Positions 38,207-45,918 of a stretch of 64,000 nt of DNA are shown piece by piece. Below the pieces are notes generated by a model that worked only from the letters and a program-made list of their open reading frames with translations, was not told the DNA's origin and did no database searches. The position numbers and the translations under genes are program-made. Within the stretch, counting starts at the first letter, position 1. Every line of letters starts with the position of its first letter. The DNA is from CAZWSX01 sp964636985 (GTDB taxonomy: Bacteria > Planctomycetota > Planctomycetia > Pirellulales > Pirellulaceae): the NCBI GenBank assembly GCA_964636985.1, contig CAZWSX010000002.1, positions 1 to 64,000 of the forward strand, given 5' to 3'.

Positions 38207-39676
38207 TCAGTTCGCCTGAGCGTCGGCTGACTTAGGAGCGTCGTCGTGGATGTTGTTGGCATGCCCGAATCGTCGAACCGCCGACGCGTTGTCGCCCAAC
38301 CGTCCTTGCAGATGATTCGAGAGTTCGGCCGCAAGCATGCGGCTTCCTTGCGCGACGACGCGCTGGCCGGGTTGCAGCGGGCCTTCCACTTCGACCCATC
38401 CTTGTCGCGTGATCCCTTTCTTGACGACCACCGGCTCGAAGCGGCGCCCGTCATCCATGGCAACAAAGATCACTTCTTGACCGATCTCCCACACCCAGCG
38501 CATCGCGTCGCTGGGGACGGCGAGTCCTGATCGCTCTTGAAGAGAAATCCGCCCCGTTCCGTACGTCCCTGCTTGTAACACTCGCAGCGTCTCGTCTTCT
38601 CGCGCAAAAGGATTCGACACATTGGCGCGGGCTTTGATGGTTCGCGTTCGCTTATCCAGATTCGAACCGATCCAATGAATGGTTCCTTGGGCGATGCTTT
38701 TTCCATTGGCCGATCCGAATTCGACGGGCATTCCAAGCTTCAATTTGGCGGCGTCGTCCTGGCGGACGTGCAGGTACACCCACATGCTGCTGGTGTCGGC
38801 GAGTTCGTACACGGCTCCGCGGACTTCGACGGCTTCGCCTTGAACCAGGTCGCAGCGCGTGATCGTCGCATCGAAAGGGGCAACCAGCGGAATCAGGTTG
38901 TACGACGCGCCATCGACACGGTCGGGCTCGGGGATTCCGAGCAGTTGGAGCTTGGAACCGAGATCCTGTTCCGAGAGTCCGTCGATATCGGCCAGGTTGA
39001 GGGAAAAGCCGAGGTTCACCAACTTCTGCAAGGCGTTGAACCGGGACGACTTGGCCAGCTGATAGGAGGCCTCCGCCTCCATCAGTTCTTTGCCGGCCAG
39101 CGTGTTCACCAGTTGCTTAAGGCGATCGCGATGTTGCGCCTTGAGGTGATGGACGACGCAGGCCTGCAACAGATCGAGTTTGGCATCGCCGACTTCGGCG
39201 GAATCGATAATCGCGAGGATTTCGCCGCGTTTGACGGTGTCGCCCAGGCGTCGCCGGACTTGCCAGACCGTGCCGGAAACGCGGGATGCGATTTGAGCGT
39301 GGACCGTTTCGTCGTACCCGATTTCGGCATTGACCGAGAGCTCGTCGTCGAACGACCGCTCCATGGCCGCTTCCGTGCCGATCCCGCAGTTTTGAGCCGC
39401 CTCTTGGGAGGAGAACTCGATCGGAGGCAAGTCGCCATCCACCAACAGAGGAGCGCTATCCGCGGCGGTTTCCGCAACAACGGTGCTTGCAGATTTCGCG
39501 GCGTCGGTGGGATGCGCCTCACCCTGCGTATAGTGGGCGATCGCGTGGCTCACGTCCCAGTGAAACGCGTGCCCAAACCAGGCGATTAATCCCAGCACCG
39601 CAAAGACCAAAAACGACTGCGCCGTTTTGGACCCTGCCCTCGCAACGTGCCCAATGCGATTGATGATCTGCGACAT
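38207..39676 (-). CDS. czcB: RND periplasmic adaptor, CzcB/CusB-like
   Basis: A 489-residue membrane fusion protein. The N-terminal hydrophobic segment (FLVFAVLGLIAWFGHAFHWDV) anchors it. The lipoyl/barrel-sandwich part contains IASRVSGTVWQVRRRLGDTV and VAPFDATITRCDLVQGEAVE on either side of a helical hairpin; the beta-barrel shows VYLHVRQDDAAKLKLGMPVE. A Ser/Ala/His-rich tail ends it. It should link the inner-membrane pump to an outer-membrane channel. Start ATG at 39676 (MSQIINRIGH). It is the first gene of the pair; a His/Asp-poor sequence gives no clue to the metal. Confidence 0.92.
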   Translation of the reverse strand: MSQIINRIGHVARAGSKTAQSFLVFAVLGLIAWFGHAFHWDVSHAIAHYTQGEAHPTDAAKSASTVVAETAADSAPLLVDGDLPPIEFSSQEAAQNCGIGTEAAMERSFDDELSVNAEIGYDETVHAQIASRVSGTVWQVRRRLGDTVKRGEILAIIDSAEVGDAKLDLLQACVVHHLKAQHRDRLKQLVNTLAGKELMEAEASYQLAKSSRFNALQKLVNLGFSLNLADIDGLSEQDLGSKLQLLGIPEPDRVDGASYNLIPLVAPFDATITRCDLVQGEAVEVRGAVYELADTSSMWVYLHVRQDDAAKLKLGMPVEFGSANGKSIAQGTIHWIGSNLDKRTRTIKARANVSNPFAREDETLRVLQAGTYGTGRISLQERSGLAVPSDAMRWVWEIGQEVIFVAMDDGRRFEPVVVKKGITRQGWVEVEGPLQPGQRVVAQGSRMLAAELSNHLQGRLGDNASAVRRFGHANNIHDDAPKSADAQAN

Positions 39677-40065
39677 AGTTCATCCCGTCCGTTTAGCTTT
39701 CTGCCACTGACTCGATACTGAGCGTATACCCAGGTCAGCCGACGCGATCATGAAACGCACATGAAATCGCCTCTCGTGCGATTCTAACCGCTGCGTCATC
39801 ATGAATGAGCGCCAACTCCCCGATTCGAAATCACCGCATGCTATTCAAAAATAGATCGATGAAGATGCTTTGCGATGGGTGAGCGAAGATTGATTCAAGT
39901 TGCGGCGAACCACATGAATGACAGCAAAGTATTTTGGAACTTCAACGCCAAAAATTCTGGCGCCGAGAGGGTAGGCTATAGGCCTCAGGCTTCAGGGAAG
40001 GCAGGCGAAGGTCGCTTGTTGTTTCCCTCCTGGAGCCTGACGCCTGAAGCCTGGAGCCTCCCCCA
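39677..40065. other. Intergenic region ending in a GGAGCCTG-type repeat
   Basis: This 389-base region between czcB and the isochorismatase-like gene has no gene. From 39973 it consists of inverted GCCTCAGGCTTCAGG and CCTGGAGCCTGACGCC-type words (see the repeat entry). The rest is ordinary sequence with no clear promoter. Confidence 0.4.
39973..40065. repeat. GGAGCCTG/CAGGCTTC low-complexity repeat, copy 1
   Basis: AGGCTATAGGCCTCAGGCTT on the left, and CCTGGAGCCTGACGCCTGAA with AGCCTGGAGCCT on the right, form facing arms. Related blocks lie at 40614-40645 and 41031-41095. The right arm stops one base short of the isochorismatase start and supplies its only GGAG. Confidence 0.7.
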
Positions 40066-40614
40066 ATGCCTCGAAAAGCGCTCGTCCTCATCGACATCCA
40101 GAACGATTACTTCGCTGGCGGCAAGTGGCCTTTGCAGGGGATCGACGCAGCGGCCGACAATGCGGCCAAGCTGCTGAAAGCCGCCCGCGCGAAAGGCGAT
40201 CTGGTCGTGCATATGCGACACGAGTTTCCCACGGAGAGCGCGCCGTTTTTCCAACCGAACTCCGAAGGAGCGCAGATCCATCAGAAGGTGCGTTCGCTCG
40301 ACACTGAGCCCGTCGTGCTCAAGCACCACGTCAATTCTTTTCGCGAAACCGACCTCAAAACCATCCTGGACCAACACGGCGTTGAAGAAGTGGTCATCTG
40401 CGGTGCGATGAGTCACATGTGCGTCGACGCCGGAACGCGCGCTGCAAGCGATCTTGGCTACCGATGCATGGTGGTCCACGACGCCTGCGCCACGCGCGAC
40501 CAGGAGTTTCAAGGCAAGGTGGTTCCCGCGGCCGACGTTCACGCTGCTTTCATGGCAGCGCTAGGCTTTGGGTATGCGAAGCTTGTCTCGACAGAGGAGT
40601 ATCTCGCTGGGTAA
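40066..40614 (+). CDS. Isochorismatase-like cysteine hydrolase
   Basis: A 182-residue cytoplasmic hydrolase of the isochorismatase/nicotinamidase fold. The catalytic Asp10 is in LVLIDIQNDYFAGG, Lys86 in VVLKHHVNSF and nucleophile Cys119 in GAMSHMCVDAGTRAASDLGY. The cis-peptide region before Cys119 and VVHDACATRD after it are typical. The Asp-Lys-Cys triad fits amide or ester hydrolysis; the substrate cannot be told. It stands between repeat blocks, and its ribosome site (GGAG 11 bases before the ATG) lies in the repeat. The stop codon overlaps the next repeat block. It may be a recently moved cassette, but base use is not clearly foreign. Confidence 0.9.
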   Translation: MPRKALVLIDIQNDYFAGGKWPLQGIDAAADNAAKLLKAARAKGDLVVHMRHEFPTESAPFFQPNSEGAQIHQKVRSLDTEPVVLKHHVNSFRETDLKTILDQHGVEEVVICGAMSHMCVDAGTRAASDLGYRCMVVHDACATRDQEFQGKVVPAADVHAAFMAALGFGYAKLVSTEEYLAG

Positions 40615-40645
40615 GGCTATAGGCTCCAGGCTTCAGGCTCCGGGG
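40614..40645. repeat. GGAGCCTG/CAGGCTTC repeat, copy 2
   Basis: AAGGCTATAGGCTCCAGGCTTCAGGCTCCGGG, starting at the stop codon of the isochorismatase-like gene. It shares AGGCTATAGGC with copy 1. Confidence 0.65.
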
Positions 40646-40694
40646 TGGAGAGGGCAGGCGTGGCGCGAGACTTCAGTCGTTAAGGGGAGACAGG

Positions 40695-41006
40695 GTGAGA
40701 GACTACAGGAAATTGCGCGCGTTTGAGGAGATGTTCACGATGACGTCGCAGATGCGACGTGCGGCGATTTCGATTCCGTCCAACATCGTCGAAGGTTCTT
40801 CGCGGAGTTCACACACCGAGTACTTGCGTTTCCTCGACATCGCTTACGGATCAGCTTGCGAGTTGGAGTATCAAATGTCCCTTGCACATCGCTTGGGCTA
40901 CGTTAAGGATGTGACCAAGGCAAACGAGTTGATCCAAGAGACGGCCCGAGTTCTAAACGGCCTAATCCGGGCGCTTAAAAGGAAAACGCAACAACGTCAG
41001 GAATAA
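40695..41006 (+). CDS. Four-helix-bundle protein (S23 / TIGR02436 family), apparently shortened
   Basis: A 103-residue protein. The start MRDYRKL and the block MTSQMRRAAISIPSNIVEGS, then YLRFLDIAYGSACELEYQ, belong to the small four-helix-bundle family related to proteins encoded inside 23S rRNA intervening sequences and to diversity-generating-retroelement helpers. Typical members have about 20 extra residues between the start and the TSQMRRA block (part of helix 1); here only AFEEMFTM separates them, which looks like an in-frame deletion. It begins with GTG at 40695. No reverse transcriptase is nearby. Role unknown; such genes are often found next to repeats, as here. Confidence 0.75.
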   Translation: MRDYRKLRAFEEMFTMTSQMRRAAISIPSNIVEGSSRSSHTEYLRFLDIAYGSACELEYQMSLAHRLGYVKDVTKANELIQETARVLNGLIRALKRKTQQRQE

Positions 41007-41030
41007 GCCGCCGGTCTTGAAATTCCCGTG

Positions 41031-41095
41031 CTGGAGCCTGGAGCCTCTCACTCCTTTCCTCCCCCCTGAAGCCTGATGCCTGGAGCCTGGAGCCT
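41031..41095. repeat. GGAGCCTG/CAGGCTTC repeat, copy 3
   Basis: Tandem GCCTGGAGCCT words and CCTGAAGCCTGATGCC, separated by a CT-rich stretch. It encodes the last residues of the Fsr-like transporter (RLQAPGIRLQGGGKE), so the reading frame runs through the repeat. Confidence 0.7.
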
Positions 41096-42316
41096 ACTTC
41101 GATGCAAATCTGGCAACAGCACCGTCAATAAGCCAAACAGCGGCAGAAACGCGCAAATCTGGTAGACAAAGTAGATGCCGTATTTATCGGCCAACCTTCC
41201 GAGCAGCGCCGCACCCAGGCCGCCCATGCCGAAGGCGAATCCGAAGAAGAGGCCGGCCACCGTTCCGACTCGCGCCGGCAGCAGTTCTTGTGCGTAGACC
41301 ATGATCGCCGAGAAGGCCGATGCCAGGATGATCCCGATGGGGATCGTCAGCACGATGGTCCAAGGGAGATTGGCATAGGGCAGTATGAGCGTGAATGGCA
41401 GGACGCCCAAGATCGAAATCCAAATCACCGACTTGAAACCAATGCGATCGCCCACGGGTCCGCCGGCCAACGTTCCGGCAGCGACCGAACCCAAAAAGAC
41501 AAACAGCGCCAGTTGTGCATTCGGCACCGAGAGCCCAAAGCGCTCGATCAAGTAGAACGTGTAGTAGCTGCTCAAGCTGGCCAGGTAAAAGTACTTCGAG
41601 AAAATCAGCACGAGTAAGACGCCAATGGCAAGGGCGACTCGTGTTGTCGATGGCCCATCGTGATGCGCCACGGCAACGGGGCGCGCTTTCACTTCCGAGA
41701 GCCTGGCCGCATACCATTTGCCCACGTTAAACAAGAGCAGCATGGCCAGCAGCGCCGCGACCGAGCAAAAGGCGATGCTGCCTTGTCCCCATGGAACGAC
41801 CACGAACGCCGCGACGAGCGGCCCCAGCGCCGTCCCGGCGTTGCCCCCGACTTGAAACAGCGACTGAGCGAAACCATGCCGCCCGCCTGAAGCCAGCCGG
41901 GCCACGCGCGATGACTCGGGATGAAAGACCGACGAGCCAATGCCCACCAGGCCGGCTGCGATCAAAATGAGTCCAAACGAATTCGCAACCGAGAGCAGCA
42001 GCAAGCCAAACAACGTGAAAACCATCCCCGTTGCCAGCGAGTACGGCTGCGGATGGCGATCGGTCGCGAATCCGACGACAGGCTGAAGCAGCGACGCACT
42101 CACCTGAAAAACGAACGTGATCAAGCCGACTTGGGCAAACGTAAGTTCGTAGCGATCTTTGAGAATGGGGTAAACCGCCGGCAGCAGCGACTGCATCGTA
42201 TCGTTGAGCATGTGCGATACGCTGAGCGCGACCAGCACCGGCAGCACGACTTCGCGATGACTCGTCCGCGCTGTTTTACTGGGAGGTTCGCTCGCCGCAA
42301 CTTCTGTCGTAGACAA
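41048..42316 (-). CDS. fsr: MFS transporter, Fsr (fosmidomycin resistance) family
   Basis: A 422-residue inner-membrane transporter with about 12 helices. The N-terminal half contains SHMLNDTMQSLLPAVYPILK, the MFS motif GFATDRHPQPYSL and GSSVFHPESSRVARLASGG, all close to the Fsr subfamily that exports fosmidomycin and possibly related phosphonates. It starts with TTG at 42314-42316, with GGAG seven bases before it. The last ~15 residues are encoded by repeat sequence, so the native C-terminus may originally have been shorter. Fosmidomycin is the known substrate of E. coli Fsr; the natural one here is unknown. Confidence 0.88.
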   Translation of the reverse strand: MSTTEVAASEPPSKTARTSHREVVLPVLVALSVSHMLNDTMQSLLPAVYPILKDRYELTFAQVGLITFVFQVSASLLQPVVGFATDRHPQPYSLATGMVFTLFGLLLLSVANSFGLILIAAGLVGIGSSVFHPESSRVARLASGGRHGFAQSLFQVGGNAGTALGPLVAAFVVVPWGQGSIAFCSVAALLAMLLLFNVGKWYAARLSEVKARPVAVAHHDGPSTTRVALAIGVLLVLIFSKYFYLASLSSYYTFYLIERFGLSVPNAQLALFVFLGSVAAGTLAGGPVGDRIGFKSVIWISILGVLPFTLILPYANLPWTIVLTIPIGIILASAFSAIMVYAQELLPARVGTVAGLFFGFAFGMGGLGAALLGRLADKYGIYFVYQICAFLPLFGLLTVLLPDLHRSRLQAPGIRLQGGGKE

Positions 42317-42613
42317 ACTAGATCTCCATCAAATCGGCAGAGGGGAATCGGCCGAGCGGGACAGGCTGGCGGGTTGTCAAAAAGTCGCTACTAATCCCAG
42401 GAAAACGCACATGGCGATGGTCGTCAACCCGGTGCATCGGCCTTGGTGAGACACTCCTCGGCCACTCTTGTTCGCGCGGTTGCGCCTTCCCGCTATCACG
42501 GCACGACCGCCCGTAAAACAACGACCCAAGTCGGTTTGGATGCTGAAATCCCAGCAACGATTCCTAACAGAATGGTGATGTTTCCAGCCACCGGCGGAGT
42601 TCGAACGGACGCA

Positions 42614-43561
42614 TTACTTCGCGGCAGGTTCGGCAAGCCGCGCCAGCTCGACCAGCAATCGTTCCAACTCCGAAAAGTACGCTGCTTCATCGAGCGTCTC
42701 CTTGCGGCGGCGAAGGTTGGCGAGTTGTTTTTCCAACTCGTCACGGCGAGCGCGCGTTTCTTCGCTCAGCGTTTCCTCTTGAGGATTCGGGACCAGGACA
42801 AACGTCGGGGCCAAATCGCCATCGAGGGCGGCGCCTCCTTTCGCGGCCTTGGTGGGCTTGAGGCCTTTGAACCAATCGGCCGGAGTTCCTTGACGGTCTC
42901 CGTTGTCATCGATCAACGAATGCTCAGTGGCCAGGCGCGAATTCGAAGAGTAGAACTCGCGCACTTGCGAGGAAGCGAACAAGAACGCTTCCAAGAGCGA
43001 TGTTTGGTCGTCCTTGTCGAGGTCGCAGCTTGGATCGGCAATCGCGGCGGAGAGATAATCTCCGAAGCGAGCGAAGTTATACTCGTGGCCGCTCTTGGTG
43101 GCGGTGATCACGACACGGTCCTTGCCCGAGAGCTCGCCCAGGAAACCGCCGCTGCACGACGAGCAATTAGCAATCGCAATCGGCCGCTCGAGCGGTTGCA
43201 GCCACTGCGCGAGTTCGCTCGCGGAGATGTCCTCGCCGCGCAAGTTGAACTTGGCCGTCTTGCCGTCGAACGTGCCGTGGCCAATGAGAATTACCCACAG
43301 CCGCGACGTCCCTTGAGACGCCTCCTTGAGGGCTGTTTGCAAGCGCGATCGATCGGATTCATTCTCTTCGCTGGTGCCGATCGCAATCGTGGTCGCTTGG
43401 CCTTTCTGAGCGGCCGATTCCCATCGCTGCGCCCACTCTCGGAACTTGGCCCCGTATTCCGGCGTTCCCTCGGCTCCCACCACGACGATCACGTGCGGGC
43501 GATCCGCCGCCAGGCAGACGCTACTTATGAACAGCACTGCAATTGCCAATGCACTTCTCAC
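42614..43561 (-). CDS. Caspase-like (C13/C14-type) secreted protein, last gene of the MoxR operon
   Basis: A 315-residue protein. The GTG at 43559-43561 overlaps the TGA of the upstream gene (GTGA), and a signal peptide (ALAIAVLFISSVCLA) follows. The domain begins PHVIVVVGAEGTPEYG and contains LWVILIGHGTF (His95) and AIANCSSCSGGFLGEL (Cys133, with Cys136 next), then VVITATKSGHEYNFARFGDYL. A His/Cys dyad with these surroundings fits a caspase/legumain-type protease; related planctomycete proteins have NCTSASG at this spot, pointing to Cys133 as the nucleophile. The C-terminal ~60 residues form a coiled coil (RDELEKQLANLRRRKETLDE). Its coupling to the VWA gene suggests joint work in the periplasm. 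Confidence 0.72.
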   Translation of the reverse strand: MRSALAIAVLFISSVCLAADRPHVIVVVGAEGTPEYGAKFREWAQRWESAAQKGQATTIAIGTSEENESDRSRLQTALKEASQGTSRLWVILIGHGTFDGKTAKFNLRGEDISASELAQWLQPLERPIAIANCSSCSGGFLGELSGKDRVVITATKSGHEYNFARFGDYLSAAIADPSCDLDKDDQTSLLEAFLFASSQVREFYSSNSRLATEHSLIDDNGDRQGTPADWFKGLKPTKAAKGGAALDGDLAPTFVLVPNPQEETLSEETRARRDELEKQLANLRRRKETLDEAAYFSELERLLVELARLAEPAAK

Positions 43562-45918
43562 GGCAAACCTTTCCAGCGGCGCAGTCCCCATTCGCCAACG
43601 AGACAGGCCATGGCGATCGCCAGGATGCCGGTCTGGTGCCACAGTGGGTAGGTCCACTTTTCGGTGATCGGAATCTTGCGATTGGGGAGTGTGTTGACGA
43701 ATCGATCCAGGCCACTGAGGGAAATCACTTCGCCGCCGGAATCGCGGGCGATTTGTTCCAAGAGTGCGTGATTGCCCGTTAGTTTGCGAAACTCTTCCGT
43801 CTCAGGTTCGACGGCCCAGCCCGCTTCGCGCTGGCCGACTTCGCTGCCATCCGCCGCCGTGACTGCGACTTTAGCGCGATAAGCGCCGGCAACGCGCGGC
43901 GCGAACGTCGCGCGATACTCGCCTGCGTTCTGGTCGCTGCTTTCGGCCACGATGTCGATCTCGCGCTGGTCGGGCGTCTGCACCGTGATCTTGACCGAAG
44001 CGTTGTCGAGCGGAGCAAACTCCTTGTCTCGCGCGCGGACGATCAGCTCTTGCGGGGCGAGCCCCGGACCCGCCGTCCGCTTGGTTTCCACTTCCACTCG
44101 CTGCGGCACGTCGGCCACCAGCCAGCGGACCGTTTGTCGCCATGATTTTTCCAGATCGCTTTCTTTTGAATCTTCGCGACGCATCTGCCATCGCCATAGA
44201 TCGCCCACCAGCAAAGCGCCGACGCGTCCGCGACCGAAAGGTTGCACCGCCAGCGCCGGCCGCGCGCTGCCGTCACTCGCTTCCACTTCGGCCAGCACGG
44301 TCGCGCCCGGCTTGATAGCGTCGATGCGGTTGAGCGAGCGAAAGGCGGGCATCGCCGCCAGTCGCTGCGTTTCGTCTTCCTCGGTTGCTCGCACACGAAC
44401 CCATGGTTGCAGCCAACCTTCACGCGTGAGCTTAAGCCGATACGAGGCCTCGGCCGATTGCGGTGCCGAGCGATCAAGATAAACCGGCAGCATTTCCCCG
44501 ACCGGCGTACGCGCAAACTGGCCTTCTTGAAAAGAGTTCTTGCCCCCCATCATCAAGAGCCCGCCGCCTCGCTGGCCGACGAATCGCTGCAGCAGCGACA
44601 TTTGATCTTGCGTGAAGAAACTCGCTTCGACGTCGTCAAGCACCACAGCGTGATAACGAAACAAGTCGTCGGCATCCTTGGGGAAGCCGCCGCGAAGTTC
44701 CTCGTCATCTTCCGTCCCCAACCGTACGAGCACCGGCTTGTCGAACTCTTCCGTTTGGTCGTCGGTATTGCCGAAGCCACGGAAGAGCGGATTGGTTCGC
44801 TCGCCCGTGCGGCTGAGAAACGTGAACTTGGGTTCGCGCTTGGCGATCCGCACCAGGCCCACGAGATTCACCTCGTCGTCGGAAGCGACGGCGCGGCGAA
44901 GGAACTTGAATTCCCAGTTGGGCAAACCGCCGACGTAGAGAACACGATAGGGGCCGCCCCCTCGGTCGATAACCGCGAAGCGATGATTGTTCGAAATCGT
45001 GGCTTCCGCGGAACGCGTTGAATCCGGCTTCAGTCCTTCTTCGCCGCCGAGTGACGTGTGCACCTGGTAAAAACTCACGCCTGGACGCTCGGGCTTCACA
45101 AGAAATCGCTGGGCGGAAGCCTGGGCATCACCGGCAGAGAGGGTCCGCCGTTCGACTTCCTTCCCTTCATCGTTAAGCACACGAAGGACGATAGGCCGAT
45201 CGCCCAGCGATTGCGATTCGACTTCGGCCATGATCGTGACCGGAGCCGCATCGAAATTGGTTTGGCTGACGGTAACTTGTTTTAGCGCCACGTCGAGCGC
45301 GACCGACTCGGAAGCCACGGCCACCGGATAGACCGGCGGCAGATCTTTCCACGTTGCTGCTTCGGCTGGCAGGTCGGTGCCATTGCCATCGGTGAGTAGC
45401 AGGATTCCCGCGACGGGCTGGCCAGCGAAACGATCGCGAAGGGACGCGAGTGTGCTGGCTAATGTCGAGGCCTCACCATCGAACGTGAGACTGCTAAAGT
45501 CCTGCACCGGATGCAGGCCGGCGTCGAACGTATACCGGCGAACGTCGTAGTCTTGCGCAAGCCGCGACAGCCAACTGGCTTGTTCCTGCAACTGGTCCTT
45601 CATCGTTTGGCCGCGCGATTGCCCGCTGCCGCGATCGGAGAGTTGCAGGCTATGGCTATTGTCGGCGACCACGAGAAACAAATTGCTGCCGGGACGAGGA
45701 CGCGTCCCGGTAACTAACGGTTCGACCAGGCAGATGGCGATCAGGACGACGCCCGCGACTTTGAGCAACGTGCAAACGCTGCTCACCCAGCTGGAGGTTC
45801 GCGACGTGAAATAGGACCAAACGACGACGGCTACGGCAACCGCCGCGAGGCAAATCGCGGGGACGACCCAACCCCGCGCGCCAAGGACGATATCGGCAAG
45901 CACTGGCAATTCCGACAT
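43558..45918 (-). CDS. Membrane VWA / glutamine-amidotransferase-like protein
   Basis: A 786-residue membrane protein. Two N-terminal helices (VPAICLAAVAVAVVVW, LLKVAGVVLIAICLVEPLV) and one near the C-terminus (GILAIAMACLVGEW) flank a periplasmic part. It has a VWA-like segment (LFLVVADNSHSLQ, DxSxS-like metal site), a GATase1-like domain (HAVVLDDVEASFFTQDQMSL, GGGLLMMGGKNSF) and Ig-like C-terminal sheets. The ATG at 45916-45918 shares a base with the previous stop (TGATG), and a frame open further upstream is ignored. This is the usual partner of BatA- and MoxR-type genes in planctomycetes; function unknown, probably envelope assembly or stress. Confidence 0.85.
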   Translation of the reverse strand: MSELPVLADIVLGARGWVVPAICLAAVAVAVVVWSYFTSRTSSWVSSVCTLLKVAGVVLIAICLVEPLVTGTRPRPGSNLFLVVADNSHSLQLSDRGSGQSRGQTMKDQLQEQASWLSRLAQDYDVRRYTFDAGLHPVQDFSSLTFDGEASTLASTLASLRDRFAGQPVAGILLLTDGNGTDLPAEAATWKDLPPVYPVAVASESVALDVALKQVTVSQTNFDAAPVTIMAEVESQSLGDRPIVLRVLNDEGKEVERRTLSAGDAQASAQRFLVKPERPGVSFYQVHTSLGGEEGLKPDSTRSAEATISNNHRFAVIDRGGGPYRVLYVGGLPNWEFKFLRRAVASDDEVNLVGLVRIAKREPKFTFLSRTGERTNPLFRGFGNTDDQTEEFDKPVLVRLGTEDDEELRGGFPKDADDLFRYHAVVLDDVEASFFTQDQMSLLQRFVGQRGGGLLMMGGKNSFQEGQFARTPVGEMLPVYLDRSAPQSAEASYRLKLTREGWLQPWVRVRATEEDETQRLAAMPAFRSLNRIDAIKPGATVLAEVEASDGSARPALAVQPFGRGRVGALLVGDLWRWQMRREDSKESDLEKSWRQTVRWLVADVPQRVEVETKRTAGPGLAPQELIVRARDKEFAPLDNASVKITVQTPDQREIDIVAESSDQNAGEYRATFAPRVAGAYRAKVAVTAADGSEVGQREAGWAVEPETEEFRKLTGNHALLEQIARDSGGEVISLSGLDRFVNTLPNRKIPITEKWTYPLWHQTGILAIAMACLVGEWGLRRWKGLP

